A stretch of 31,259 nucleotides of DNA, taken from the IMG/VR virus record IMGVR_UViG_3300020183_003577, positions 1 to 31,259 of that record; one strand, written 5' to 3'. The stretch comes from a virus. Both the position numbers and the translations under genes were made by a program. Positions within the stretch are counted from its first letter, which is position 1. The number at the start of each line of letters is the position of its first letter. Below the pieces are notes generated by a model. That model was not told where the DNA came from, searched no databases, and saw only the letters and a list, made by a program, of their open reading frames with translations. Positions 6,729-15,046 of the stretch are shown here, in pieces.

Positions 6729-7547
6729 ATGGCATTAGACATTACCGCAATTAGAGCAAGGCTCGGAAAATTGCAAAACACTCAAAAGAAAACCGAAGCG
6801 TTGTGGAAACCCACACCCGGTAAACATCAAGTTCGTATTGTTCCCTACAAATTTAACAAAGACAATCCATTCATCGAACTTTATTTTCATTACAATATTA
6901 ACAACAAAACTTATCTATCACCCGTTTCATTTGGTAGACCCGACCCAATCGTTGAGTTTGCTGATAAATTGAAACGTATGGGAGATAAAGAAGATTGGAA
7001 GGCAGCTAAGGCTATGGAGCCAAAGTTGAGAACTTTCGTACCTATTATTGTTAGGGGTGAAGAAGGAGATGGTGTACGTTTTTGGGGATTCGGTAAAACT
7101 GTGTATCAAGAAATTTTAGGATACATAGCAGATCCAGATTATGGAGATATAACCGACCCAACTGCGGGAAGAGATTTGACTGTGGAATATGTATCTGCTG
7201 AAGATGCAGGAACATCATATCCAACTACAACATTAAGAGTAAAACCAAACCAGACACCACTTTCAGAAAATACTGAAAAGGCCAAATCTTTTATAGAAGA
7301 CCAAACAGCAATTACTGAATTGTATCAAGAACTTTCTTACGATGAATTGAAAACCGTATTAGAAAGTTGGTTAGACCCAACAAAATCAGCACAATCTACA
7401 CAAACTGAAAAATCAGTAGCAGAAGAAACATTAAGTACCAAATCTGTTTCACATGATTTAGGAGGTCCTGTTGAGAAAGAAACTAAAAAAGTTTCAAAAA
7501 CAACTTCTGATGTAGAGGCTGCGTTTGATGATTTATTTAACTCTTAA
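6729..7547 (+). CDS. 32: gp32-like single-stranded DNA-binding protein
   Basis: A 272-residue protein (T4 gp32: 301). The N-terminus MALDITAIRARLGKLQ matches the basic cooperativity region of gp32. An OB-fold core follows, with segments HQVRIVPYKFNKDNPFIELYFHYN and FVPIIVRGEEGDGVRFWGFGKTVYQEILGYIADPDYGDITDP. The C-terminus is a Ser/Thr/Glu-rich linker ending in the acidic-aromatic tail AAFDDLFNS that in gp32 recruits partner proteins. It coats ssDNA during replication, recombination and repair. There are no Cys residues at all, so the zinc site of T4 gp32 is missing. It is followed 13 bases later by uvsX. The 140-base leader holds a candidate promoter, an inverted repeat and a hairpin, consistent with tight control. 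Confidence 0.93.
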   Translation: MALDITAIRARLGKLQNTQKKTEALWKPTPGKHQVRIVPYKFNKDNPFIELYFHYNINNKTYLSPVSFGRPDPIVEFADKLKRMGDKEDWKAAKAMEPKLRTFVPIIVRGEEGDGVRFWGFGKTVYQEILGYIADPDYGDITDPTAGRDLTVEYVSAEDAGTSYPTTTLRVKPNQTPLSENTEKAKSFIEDQTAITELYQELSYDELKTVLESWLDPTKSAQSTQTEKSVAEETLSTKSVSHDLGGPVEKETKKVSKTTSDVEAAFDDLFNS

Positions 7548-7560
7548 TTAATTCCTTTTT

Positions 7561-8682
7561 ATGGCAAAAAAACAAGCTGTCGATTTGGCAGACATCCTTG
7601 CGGATGAACTCAATAAACAATCAAAAGACCAAAAAGTAGCATTTTTTTTAAATGATGATGCAACTCCAACTAACGTTGAGGGTTGGGTATCAACAGGCTG
7701 TGCTATGTTAGATGTTGCGATTTCAAATCGTCCATACGGTGGTTTGCCTGTTGGTAGAATTGTTGAAATCACTGGATTAGAACAAAGTGGTAAATCTCTT
7801 TTATCAGCCCACTTACTTGCAGAAACTCAAAAACAAGGTGGTGTTGCTGTTTTAATTGATACTGAAACTGCGGTTAGTAGAGATTTTTTAGAAGCAATCG
7901 GTGTGGATATTTCTAAACTTCTTTATGTATCTGCGGATTCAGTAGAACAAATTTTTGATTTTACTGAAACAATAATTGAAAAAGTAAGACAAACTGATAA
8001 AGATAGATTGGTAACTATTGTAACCGATTCAGTAGCAGCGGCTTCAACAAAAACTGAACTTGCAGCTGATTATGGTAAAGATGGTTACGCTACTGATAAA
8101 GCAATTATCATCTCAAAGGCAATGAGGAAGATTACCAATATGATTGGTAGACAAAAAATTCTCCTTGTTTACACAAATCAACTTCGCCAAAAGTTAAATG
8201 CAATGGCATTTTCTGACCCTTGGACAACATCTGGTGGTAAAGCACTTGCTTTCCACGCATCTGTAAGATTACGTTTGAAAGGTATGGGTCAAATTAAAAG
8301 TAAAGTAGGTGGACAAGATAAAATTGTTGGTATGAAAGTTCGAGCACAGGTTATCAAAAACCGAATGGGCCCACCATTAAGAGCTGCTGATTTTGATATC
8401 TTCTTTGATAGAGGTATTGATAACTATGGTAGTTGGTTAGGCGTAATGAAAGAATATAAAATTGTAAAACAGGCTGGAGCTTGGTATGAATATACTGATA
8501 CAGATAGTGGAGAAATTATCAAATTCCAATCAAAAGATTTTATAGGATTGATGGGAGAAAGAAGTGATGTAAAAGAACAAATTTATAAATCTATTTGTGA
8601 AAATACTATTCTTCAATATAAATCAGATACTATGGATATTGAAAGTCTTGAAGTTGATGGTGAAATGGTTGGAGAAGATTAA
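7561..8682 (+). CDS. uvsX: UvsX-like RecA/RAD51-family recombinase
   Basis: A 373-residue protein (T4 UvsX: 391). Walker A GLEQSGKS is at residues 72-79. The catalytic-Glu region IDTET is at 99-103, and the Walker B strand VTIVTDS ends at Asp156. LLVYTNQLRQK fits the region before the DNA-binding loop, and SDPWTTSGGKALAFHASVRLRL is the typical RecA/UvsX segment after loop 2. The C-terminus is acidic (DGEMVGED). It forms filaments on ssDNA and catalyses strand exchange, which in T4-type phages drives recombination-dependent replication together with gp32, encoded just upstream. ATG 7561 follows a TTCCTTTTT leader without a Shine-Dalgarno. No UvsY or gp59 is seen next to it. Confidence 0.95.
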   Translation: MAKKQAVDLADILADELNKQSKDQKVAFFLNDDATPTNVEGWVSTGCAMLDVAISNRPYGGLPVGRIVEITGLEQSGKSLLSAHLLAETQKQGGVAVLIDTETAVSRDFLEAIGVDISKLLYVSADSVEQIFDFTETIIEKVRQTDKDRLVTIVTDSVAAASTKTELAADYGKDGYATDKAIIISKAMRKITNMIGRQKILLVYTNQLRQKLNAMAFSDPWTTSGGKALAFHASVRLRLKGMGQIKSKVGGQDKIVGMKVRAQVIKNRMGPPLRAADFDIFFDRGIDNYGSWLGVMKEYKIVKQAGAWYEYTDTDSGEIIKFQSKDFIGLMGERSDVKEQIYKSICENTILQYKSDTMDIESLEVDGEMVGED

Positions 8683-8693
8683 AAAACAAATAT

Positions 8694-8903
8694 ATGAGTA
8701 AATTATATGAAATGTTAAAAGCAACTGCAATTGCTGATAAAACTAAAGCATTATTAACTTTGGAATTATTAGAATATAAAGCTGTGGGAATAGGTGACCA
8801 TTCAACCGAAGATTTTTATAAAAATGCGGAAGATGCACTAAAAATGTTAGTCGATGCAAATGATAGATTAGAAGCTTTAGAAAAATATTTTCCACTACAA
8901 TAA
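8694..8903 (+). CDS. Small conserved T4-type phage protein of unknown function
   Basis: A 69-residue, mostly helical acidic protein (MSKLYEMLKATAIADKTKALLTLELL ... GIGDHSTEDFYKNAEDALKMLVDANDRLEALEKYF). The GIG-D-H-S-T-x-D-F-Y turn between helices and the regular heptad-like Leu/Ala spacing suggest a small helical bundle. Proteins of this appearance occur next to recombination genes in T4-type marine phages, from memory; no function is assigned. It lies 11 bases after uvsX, and its stop overlaps the next start (TAATG at 8901-8905), so it is co-translated with the nuclease. Confidence 0.78.
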   Translation: MSKLYEMLKATAIADKTKALLTLELLEYKAVGIGDHSTEDFYKNAEDALKMLVDANDRLEALEKYFPLQ

Positions 8904-9958
8904 TGAAAGAACTTTACAAAGACATACTTAATTCGGTAGAGAAAGAACACAATGAAAATATCGATAAACATAAAAACACCAGAGTTCTTATTATCGATGG
9001 TTTGAATACATTTATTAGGTGCTGGTCATCTATTCCTACAATGAATGATGATGGTGACCATGTTGGTGGTGTAGTTGGTGTTCTTAAATCAATTGGTTAC
9101 GCAATTAGAATGACTCAACCGACAAGATGTATTGTAGTGTTTGATGGTAAAGGTGGTTCTCAAAAGAGAAAAAAAAGATTTGATGGATATAAATCCCAAA
9201 GAGATTCCAATAAACTCCGAGTAAACCGTCAGTATGCAGATTTGATGAATGATGAAGATGAGAAAGAATCAATGAAACGCCAATTCGTTTGGCTAATAAA
9301 AATTCTTGAATATCTTCCAGTCACAACAATGATATATGATGGTGTAGAGGCTGATGATGTAATTGCATATATTTCAACTCAACTTCTTAAAGAGAATGAA
9401 CAGGCGGTGGTAATGTCTACTGATAAAGATTTCCTCCAATTAGTAGATGATAAAACCATCGTCTGGTCACCTACCAAAAAGAAAATTTATAATAAAAAAA
9501 GTGTTAAAGAAGAATATGGAATTGAATCTCAAAATTTAATACTATATAGAATATTAGATGGTGATACATCTGATAATATTCCTGGTGTATATGGGTGTGG
9601 TATAAAAACTTTAATCAAAAGATTACCAGAAATTACAGATACAAAAAAGCTTTCAGTTAATGATCTCTTTACACTTTGTGAAGAAAAAAAGATTGAGACA
9701 AAAAATAAAATTAAATTATACGGAGAAATATTAGAATCTAAAGAGCAAATTCTAATGAATAGGGAATTAATGCAATTAGATAATCCCGATATTAGTGGTA
9801 TAATTAAAATGCAAATTTTAGAAAAATTTAATGAAGAATTAAATCCATTGAATAAAATTGATTTTATTAAAATACTTTTAAAGTATAAAGTTATCAATAA
9901 TTTTGGTGATATAAATGATTGGTTAAAAACAACATTCAATAATTTTGTAATTGAATAA
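8903..9958 (+). CDS. rnh: FEN/RNase H-like 5'-3' exonuclease (T4 Rnh type)
   Basis: A 351-residue protein (T4 RNase H: 305) of the flap endonuclease superfamily. Metal-binding acids are in the expected order: LIIDGLN (Asp32), VVFDGKGG (Asp81), EADDV (Glu149, Asp151, Asp152), STDKDF (Asp174, Asp176) and DGDTSDNIPG (Asp219-Asp224), followed by the helix-hairpin-helix segment GVYGCGIKTLIKRLP. Basic residues QKRKKRFDGYKSQR follow Asp81 as in other phage members and contact DNA. It removes RNA primers and flaps on the lagging strand. The C-terminal part (about 250-351) is Asn/Ile/Lys-rich and helical, as in T4 Rnh where it contacts gp32. The start overlaps the upstream stop. Confidence 0.93.
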   Translation: MKELYKDILNSVEKEHNENIDKHKNTRVLIIDGLNTFIRCWSSIPTMNDDGDHVGGVVGVLKSIGYAIRMTQPTRCIVVFDGKGGSQKRKKRFDGYKSQRDSNKLRVNRQYADLMNDEDEKESMKRQFVWLIKILEYLPVTTMIYDGVEADDVIAYISTQLLKENEQAVVMSTDKDFLQLVDDKTIVWSPTKKKIYNKKSVKEEYGIESQNLILYRILDGDTSDNIPGVYGCGIKTLIKRLPEITDTKKLSVNDLFTLCEEKKIETKNKIKLYGEILESKEQILMNRELMQLDNPDISGIIKMQILEKFNEELNPLNKIDFIKILLKYKVINNFGDINDWLKTTFNNFVIE

Positions 9959-9961
9959 TAT

Positions 9962-11005
9962 ATGATAATAGATTTTAATCGATTTGTAATATTTTATTCA
10001 AATAATTGTTGGATTCTTACCAAAGAAAAAGTTGCATCTTCATATCTGAAGGATAGATTTGAAACTGAATGGTTGGAAGTTGATATAAATAATTTTTCTT
10101 TAGAGATTCATCATATTAATTTTGAACATACACAAAATGCACAAATTTCTAAACAAAATTATGCTGAGATACAAGAAAAATTCGAATCTGATTGGAATGA
10201 CCTGATTTCCAATAACAACAAATCTAATAAATTTATTTTTTTGCTGAGAAATCCAATTAATAAATTCATAACTGGATGGGTACAAGATTCTATATTACGA
10301 AAATTAAATGATGGGTATCGTCAACGAGAATATGAAAGACTTGAGACTATATTCACAAATGATGAAGTTAAATCATTTTCAAATTATATAACCAATAGGA
10401 TAACTAAAGAACAACAATTAGGCCAAATTTATTTTCCAGATGTTGAAGATTTACCATTAAAATATAAAGATATTTTTGAAGAATTTTGTTTTCCAAAAAA
10501 TAATGATTTTTTTAAAAATGACATTCAAACTTATTTAGATTTAACAACAGCAGGACATCCTTCTGAAAATTTATATCTGATATGGAGATTGTGTTTTGGT
10601 AAATCTATAAATTTTGATTGTAGTGATATTCATATAATTGATATAGATTTACAACATTTAGAATTAAGTTTAGGTGAAAAATTTGACATTCGCTTTGTTG
10701 AAAAAAATGTAAATTACAACAAAAGAGGTGAATATTTAAAGAATAGAGCATATAGTTATTTAGCTAAAAATCACAAATGTGTTAATAGTATTTTACAAAT
10801 AGAGATATTATTTTGGTATGAAATTATAAACAAAATATATCCAAAAGAACGATACGATTCAAATATATCTTCATTGTTAAAACCAATAACATTATATAAA
10901 AAAACCTACTTCATACCAGAACATTTAGATTTTTATAATTTTCAAACTCATATGAATTGGTTTACATATGAACCAAAAGTGGTTCATTTAACTTATACGA
11001 ATTAG
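9962..11005 (+). CDS. Sulfotransferase-like protein
   Basis: A 347-residue protein. Near the N-terminus WILTKEKVASSYLKDRF (residues 17-33) resembles the 5'-phosphosulfate-binding loop of PAPS sulfotransferases (K-x-A/G-S-S/T). FIFLLRNPINKFITGWVQD (91-109) resembles the 3'-phosphate-binding segment (R-x-P-x-x-R-x-x-S-x-W), with Lys and Thr where Arg and Ser are usual. The remainder is Asn/Lys/Ile/Tyr-rich and has no other recognised domain. It could transfer a sulfuryl group to a carbohydrate, small molecule or protein, but the acceptor is unknown and activity is uncertain because of the substitutions. It starts 3 bases after rnh, and its TAG overlaps the GTG start of methyltransferase A. Confidence 0.68.
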   Translation: MIIDFNRFVIFYSNNCWILTKEKVASSYLKDRFETEWLEVDINNFSLEIHHINFEHTQNAQISKQNYAEIQEKFESDWNDLISNNNKSNKFIFLLRNPINKFITGWVQDSILRKLNDGYRQREYERLETIFTNDEVKSFSNYITNRITKEQQLGQIYFPDVEDLPLKYKDIFEEFCFPKNNDFFKNDIQTYLDLTTAGHPSENLYLIWRLCFGKSINFDCSDIHIIDIDLQHLELSLGEKFDIRFVEKNVNYNKRGEYLKNRAYSYLAKNHKCVNSILQIEILFWYEIINKIYPKERYDSNISSLLKPITLYKKTYFIPEHLDFYNFQTHMNWFTYEPKVVHLTYTN

Positions 11006-12225
11006 TGGAAAATATTAAAGATTATTTTAAGAAGTTTTATGGAATGACACCATATCTTCGAATTGAAGAAGAAGAGTGGCAGTATATTCTAAAAACATAT
11101 GATAAAGATGAGATTGTAGAAACTCTATCTGAAGTATGTCATACATATCCATTACCCATACCTGTTTATACAAATGTTGAGGTATTAGAGGATTATAAAA
11201 AACTAAAAGGAACTTGGTGGCATGATATTTTAATTGAAGGAGATTGGTTTCCAAGAAATGGTAGAGAAAGTAAATATCCACTTACGTTTGATGGTAAGTT
11301 TATGTACTTTAAAAAGTATACCGTTGGCAATAAAGCATCTAATAAATTCCACGTAGAAAATCGATATAAAGTTGATTGGGTAAGAGGCCCATCCGGTTGG
11401 AGAACGTGGCAGACGGTTGATGGTATTAAAACAATTGTAAGAGCATTCTTTACATTGGATAAGGTACTCACCGATGTAAACATTAATAGTTTAAAAATGG
11501 CAATGAATTTAAGAAAATACGTTGCATCTCAATTTAAACCTAATGTTGCTAAAGCGTTATATGATTATTTTAAATCAGAAAATGTTTTAGATTTTTCTGC
11601 AGGATGGGGTGATAGATTTGCAGGATTCTATACGGCAGAAACTACTAAACATTATGTAGGTATAGACCCTAACTTAAATAATCATCCAAACTATCTTTTG
11701 CAAGAAGAATATTATAAAAAAAATCAAACTTTCTTTGAAGAACCAAAAAAGGCAACATTTATTCCACACCCGGCAGAAGATGTAGATTATTCACAATATG
11801 AAAATTATTTTGACACAATTTTTACATCACCTCCTTATTTTAATACTGAAAGATATTCAGATCATGATACTCAATCTTATTTGAGATATAAAAAAATTGA
11901 TGATTGGAATACTAATTTTTTACATAAGGCATTAAATAAAATGATACCAACTCTTAAAAAAGGTGGAATATTGGCAGTTAATATTTCTGATGTGTATTCT
12001 GCAGTAGATGGGGGTTATGTAGACATAACAAATTCTATGAATGATTTCCTCCATTCTAGGGGTTTAAAATACAGAGGGTGTATTGGTATGGAAATGACAA
12101 AAAGACATAATAGTGGGGGTGCAGGAACGGCCGTATCCGATTATTTTACAGAGGAATCGAAGAAACAAGCTGAAGAAGGTAAAAATCAAGCATTTGGAGA
12201 ACCAATATGGATATGGGAAAGATAA
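11005..12225 (+). CDS. SPPY-motif methyltransferase A (DNA-methylase-like)
   Basis: A 406-residue protein with a GTG start that overlaps the upstream TAG. The start is supported by alignment with methyltransferase C, whose N-terminus matches (DYFKKFYGM against QYFDKFYGM). Motif I (SAM-binding) is VLDFSAGWGDR at 194-204, followed by YVGIDPN. The catalytic motif IV is TSPPYF at 274-279, followed by YSDHDTQSY and a Trp-containing helix. The SPPY class methylates exocyclic amino groups of bases (N4-cytosine or N6-adenine). The roughly 190-residue N-terminal domain precedes motif I, and there is no room for a recognition domain after motif IV, so the target-recognition part is probably N-terminal. 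There is no nearby restriction nuclease. It lies just upstream of the helicase gene. Confidence 0.78.
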   Translation: MENIKDYFKKFYGMTPYLRIEEEEWQYILKTYDKDEIVETLSEVCHTYPLPIPVYTNVEVLEDYKKLKGTWWHDILIEGDWFPRNGRESKYPLTFDGKFMYFKKYTVGNKASNKFHVENRYKVDWVRGPSGWRTWQTVDGIKTIVRAFFTLDKVLTDVNINSLKMAMNLRKYVASQFKPNVAKALYDYFKSENVLDFSAGWGDRFAGFYTAETTKHYVGIDPNLNNHPNYLLQEEYYKKNQTFFEEPKKATFIPHPAEDVDYSQYENYFDTIFTSPPYFNTERYSDHDTQSYLRYKKIDDWNTNFLHKALNKMIPTLKKGGILAVNISDVYSAVDGGYVDITNSMNDFLHSRGLKYRGCIGMEMTKRHNSGGAGTAVSDYFTEESKKQAEEGKNQAFGEPIWIWER

Positions 12226-12257
12226 TTTGGATAATTAAAAAATTATTCGTATCTTTG
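12226..12257 (+). promoter_or_regulatory. Bacteroidota-type promoter P3
   Basis: TTG at 12227-12229, a 20-base spacer ending in TTCG, and TATCTTTG at 12250-12257 (perfect TAnnTTTG). A 6-bp dyad ATAATT/AATTAT (12231-12236, 12241-12246) lies within the spacer, at the same place as in P5. It begins right after the stop of methyltransferase A and leads to the helicase start 17 bases after the box. Confidence 0.87.
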
Positions 12258-12274
12258 TAAAAAATTATAAATAA

Positions 12275-13633
12275 ATGCAAGAAGTAGATACATTACAGCG
12301 ATATGGTCAATCCTTTCAATCAAAGGTAGTATCGGCCCTTATAACTGATAATAAATTTTTAGATACTATATCTGAAATTACTACTACACGTTTTTTTGAA
12401 AGTGAGGCGAACAAGTGGATTGTTGGTGAAATAATTGATTATCACAAAGAATATAGAAAACCACCTACGTTAGATGTATTCAAAGTTAAATTATCCAAAA
12501 TGGATAATGAGATTTTGAAAAAAACTGTAATTGAACAACTTAAACATATTTTTACCCAAGTTGGTAATGTTGATTTGGATTATATCAAAAATGAGTTTAC
12601 TGATTTTTGTAAAAACCAAAACCTAAAAAATGTTATTTTACAATCGGTTGATTTATTAAAGGCAGGTTCTTATGATAGAATTAAGGATTTGGTAGATAAG
12701 GCAATGAAAGTTGGTATTGAAAATGATTTAGGTCACGACTATCTTTTAGATTTTGAAGAAAGAGCATCTGATGTAAAAAGAAATACTGTACTTACTGATT
12801 GGAAACCAATTAATGATTTAATGGACGGAGGATTGGGGCCAGGTGAATTGGCTGTTGTAGTTGCCCCATCGGGTGTTGGTAAGACATGGATACTTACGGC
12901 TTTAGGTGCATCTGCTGTTAGACAAGGACTATCAGTTGTACACTATACAATGGAACTTTCTGAACATTATGTTGGTGCAAGATATGATACTGTATTTACA
13001 CATATTGCATCTTCTCAATTAAAGCAAAAAGTAGAAGAGGTAAAACAAAAGATTAAATCATTAAGAGGTAAACTCCTTATCAAATATTATCCACCTAAAG
13101 GTATAACTGTTAAAAAATTACAATCACATATTGAAAAGATGATTGCATCAGGAAATAAACCTGATTTGATTATTGTGGATTACGCTGACCTTTTACTTTC
13201 ACATTCCAATAAAACTGATTCTACTTACGCAGAACAAGGAGGAGTGTATATTGACCTTCGTGGTATGGGTGGTGAATTAGAAATACCTGTTTGGACTGCA
13301 TCACAAACAAATCGTTCAGCGATAGATTCAGAAGTTATTGAAGCTGATAAGATTGCAGATTCATACGCTAAAGTAATGAATGCCGATTTCATTATGAGTT
13401 GGAGTAGAAAATCAAAAGATAAATTAAACAACACCGCCCGTTGTCATATTATGAAGAATCGATTCGGACAAGATGGTATTACATTTCCTTGTAAAATGGA
13501 TACCAACAATGGGTTTATTGAAGTATATGAAGGAAATACACCTGATGGAATTTTAGCTACGAAAGAATCAGCAAGTGGACAATTGGTACAAAAACAGCTA
13601 CTTATGAAAAAGTATGTTGAAAATATGGGATAA
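12275..13633 (+). CDS. 41: gp41-like replicative DNA helicase (DnaB family)
   Basis: A 452-residue protein (T4 gp41: 475). An N-terminal helical domain (about 1-165) is followed by a RecA-like ATPase core. Walker A APSGVGKT is at 197-204, the catalytic Glu is in TMELSE (Glu227), Walker B LIIVDYADLL has Asp302, and the Gln/Asn sensor motif is VWTASQTNR. A later segment INADFIMSWSRKSKDK-like leads to the H4-type region with KNRFGQDGITF. It is the hexameric 5'-3' helicase that unwinds DNA at the fork and partners the primase. No primase or helicase loader lies adjacent in this window. It is driven by P3 and is followed directly by methyltransferase B (TAATG overlap). Confidence 0.94.
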   Translation: MQEVDTLQRYGQSFQSKVVSALITDNKFLDTISEITTTRFFESEANKWIVGEIIDYHKEYRKPPTLDVFKVKLSKMDNEILKKTVIEQLKHIFTQVGNVDLDYIKNEFTDFCKNQNLKNVILQSVDLLKAGSYDRIKDLVDKAMKVGIENDLGHDYLLDFEERASDVKRNTVLTDWKPINDLMDGGLGPGELAVVVAPSGVGKTWILTALGASAVRQGLSVVHYTMELSEHYVGARYDTVFTHIASSQLKQKVEEVKQKIKSLRGKLLIKYYPPKGITVKKLQSHIEKMIASGNKPDLIIVDYADLLLSHSNKTDSTYAEQGGVYIDLRGMGGELEIPVWTASQTNRSAIDSEVIEADKIADSYAKVMNADFIMSWSRKSKDKLNNTARCHIMKNRFGQDGITFPCKMDTNNGFIEVYEGNTPDGILATKESASGQLVQKQLLMKKYVENMG

Positions 13634-14688
13634 TGCTAAATTATGATTCTTTAACTAAATTTATTGATATTGATCTAATTGATGGGTTGTATGATTATGT
13701 CACAAAAAATATAAGAAAAATTGAAGATATAGATTTTGCAGTTAATACAATATTTCAATATCATAGAAAAAAAGGATTTCCACATTATAATGTTCCAAAA
13801 CATAAACGATTAGAACAACTCAAATCGTTAAAAAGATTTGATGAAAAAACAATTTTAAAAGATGGTAAGTTAGACCAAACAATGCATGGATTATCTCTTG
13901 CATGGTCATACTTTCCACACTGGGTGGAAGTAGAGTGTGGTGGTAGTAAGATGAGACCAATAGATTATTGGAATGATGATGATAAGTTTAAAGAGATAAT
14001 AAAAAAAACTTGGAAGTGGCAATTAAAACATGGAAATGATACATTTACCCTTAATAGATTAAGACAAAACTTTAAAATCTATGGAGGTAATCAATCAGTA
14101 TCAAACTTTCGGCCATCGGTTGCAAAATGGATATATAACACATTTGCTGATAATGGTGTAATATGGGATATGAGTTGTGGATGGGGTGGTAGATTATTGG
14201 GATTTATTTCATCTAATGCAAAAAAATATATTGGAACTGAGCCTTCGACAAAAACATACGAAGGTTTATTACAATTAAATAAAGAACTAAACTTTAATAA
14301 TAAAGAAGTAGAGATTCATAAATTAGGATCTGAAGTTTTTAGACCAGAAAAAGAATCATTAGATTTATGTTTTACATCGCCTCCGTATTTTGATACCGAA
14401 AAGTATTCAGATGAAGAAACTCAATCATATAAAAAATATCCAAATGAAACCGATTGGATTAATGGGTTTTTAAAACAGACAATTAGTAATTGTTATTTTG
14501 GATTAAAGCCTGGTAAAAAAATGCTAATTAATATAGCAAATACTACCAAATATAAAAACATTGAAAGTGAAACAATAAATGTTTCAGAACAAATTGGATT
14601 TAAACACATAGATACTTTATATTTGATTTTATCATCAGTATCAGGTAATGGAAAGAAGTTAGAACCAATTTTTGTGTTTGAAAAATGA
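13633..14688 (+). CDS. SPPY-motif methyltransferase B (DNA-methylase-like)
   Basis: A 351-residue protein whose ATG overlaps the helicase stop (TAATG). Motif I IWDMSCGWGGR lies at about 177-187, and the acidic residue after strand 2 is in YIGTEPS. Motif IV TSPPYF is at 248-253, followed by DTEKYSDEETQSYKKY. A later strand MLINIANTTK matches the N-I-A/S-D strand of its paralogues. The conserved NFRPSVAKWIYN segment before motif I corresponds to QFKPNVAKALYD in A. The N-terminal domain (about 1-155) differs completely from A and C, as expected if it sets substrate choice. It has the same motif order as A. No cognate restriction gene is nearby. Base amino-methylation is inferred from the motif. 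Confidence 0.77.
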   Translation: MLNYDSLTKFIDIDLIDGLYDYVTKNIRKIEDIDFAVNTIFQYHRKKGFPHYNVPKHKRLEQLKSLKRFDEKTILKDGKLDQTMHGLSLAWSYFPHWVEVECGGSKMRPIDYWNDDDKFKEIIKKTWKWQLKHGNDTFTLNRLRQNFKIYGGNQSVSNFRPSVAKWIYNTFADNGVIWDMSCGWGGRLLGFISSNAKKYIGTEPSTKTYEGLLQLNKELNFNNKEVEIHKLGSEVFRPEKESLDLCFTSPPYFDTEKYSDEETQSYKKYPNETDWINGFLKQTISNCYFGLKPGKKMLINIANTTKYKNIESETINVSEQIGFKHIDTLYLILSSVSGNGKKLEPIFVFEK

Positions 14689-14811
14689 AAGTAATATATC
14701 AAAAAATTATTATATACATGAGCATAAATTAGGAAAATATGTAACAATCAAAAGATAAAAAAAAATTTACAAAAAACGATTTTGTTTTTTAATATATACA
14801 ATAGTTATACT

Positions 14812-14835
14812 CACCAACACACTCCTCCGTTGGTG
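14812..14835 (+). other. Leader hairpin upstream of the histone-like gene
   Basis: CACCAAC (14812-14818) and GTTGGTG (14829-14835) form a perfect 7-bp GC-containing stem with a 10-base loop, 29 bases before ATG 14865. No T-tract follows, so it is not a terminator. It may stabilise or regulate the mRNA of the histone/NrdB unit. The upstream part of this 176-base gap (14689-14811) holds no gene. No clear TTG/TAnnTTTG promoter was found in it. Confidence 0.5.
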
Positions 14836-14864
14836 TACAAACAAAACTTAAAAAGGATTAATTT

Positions 14865-15035
14865 ATGGCAAATTCACAAGAACTTTTCGAACAGATGAAA
14901 GAATTGTTTGAGCAATTCGAAAAAGAACACAATGGTAGTACAAAGGCTTCAAAATCAAGAGCACGTAAGGCAATTGGAGAGTTAAAAAAATTAGTAACAG
15001 AATACAGAAAAGTATCAGTAGAAGAATCAAAATAA
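14865..15035 (+). CDS. Histone-H1-like small basic protein (Hc1-type)
   Basis: A 56-residue protein. The N-terminal half is an acidic-amphipathic helix (MANSQELFEQMKELFEQFEKEH). It is followed by a short polar turn NGSTKASKSRARKAIGELKKL and a second helix ending EYRKVSVEESK. This two-helix layout, with K-A-S-K-S-R-A-R-K-A at the turn, matches the short histone-H1-like (Hc1) proteins common in Bacteroidota, which bind DNA and may compact it. A weak Shine-Dalgarno (AAAGGA) precedes the ATG. It has its own leader with a stable hairpin and is followed 11 bases later by nrdB. It could coat phage or host DNA, but DNA binding is inferred from the family. Confidence 0.75.
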   Translation: MANSQELFEQMKELFEQFEKEHNGSTKASKSRARKAIGELKKLVTEYRKVSVEESK

Positions 15036-15046
15036 ATTAGTAAGTT

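Noticed and set aside
9529-9939. 136-codon minus-strand frame opposite the end of rnh
   Set aside because: It is a shadow of an AT-rich coding region, hydrophobic by codon complement and without its own start context.
14685-14732. 15-codon frame overlapping the stop of methyltransferase B
   Set aside because: Too short, and without any sign of translation or conservation that can be read here.
14771-14790. AAAAAAC/GTTTTTT hairpin as a terminator after methyltransferase B
   Set aside because: Only one GC pair and no clear extra T-run; too weak to call in such AT-rich DNA.
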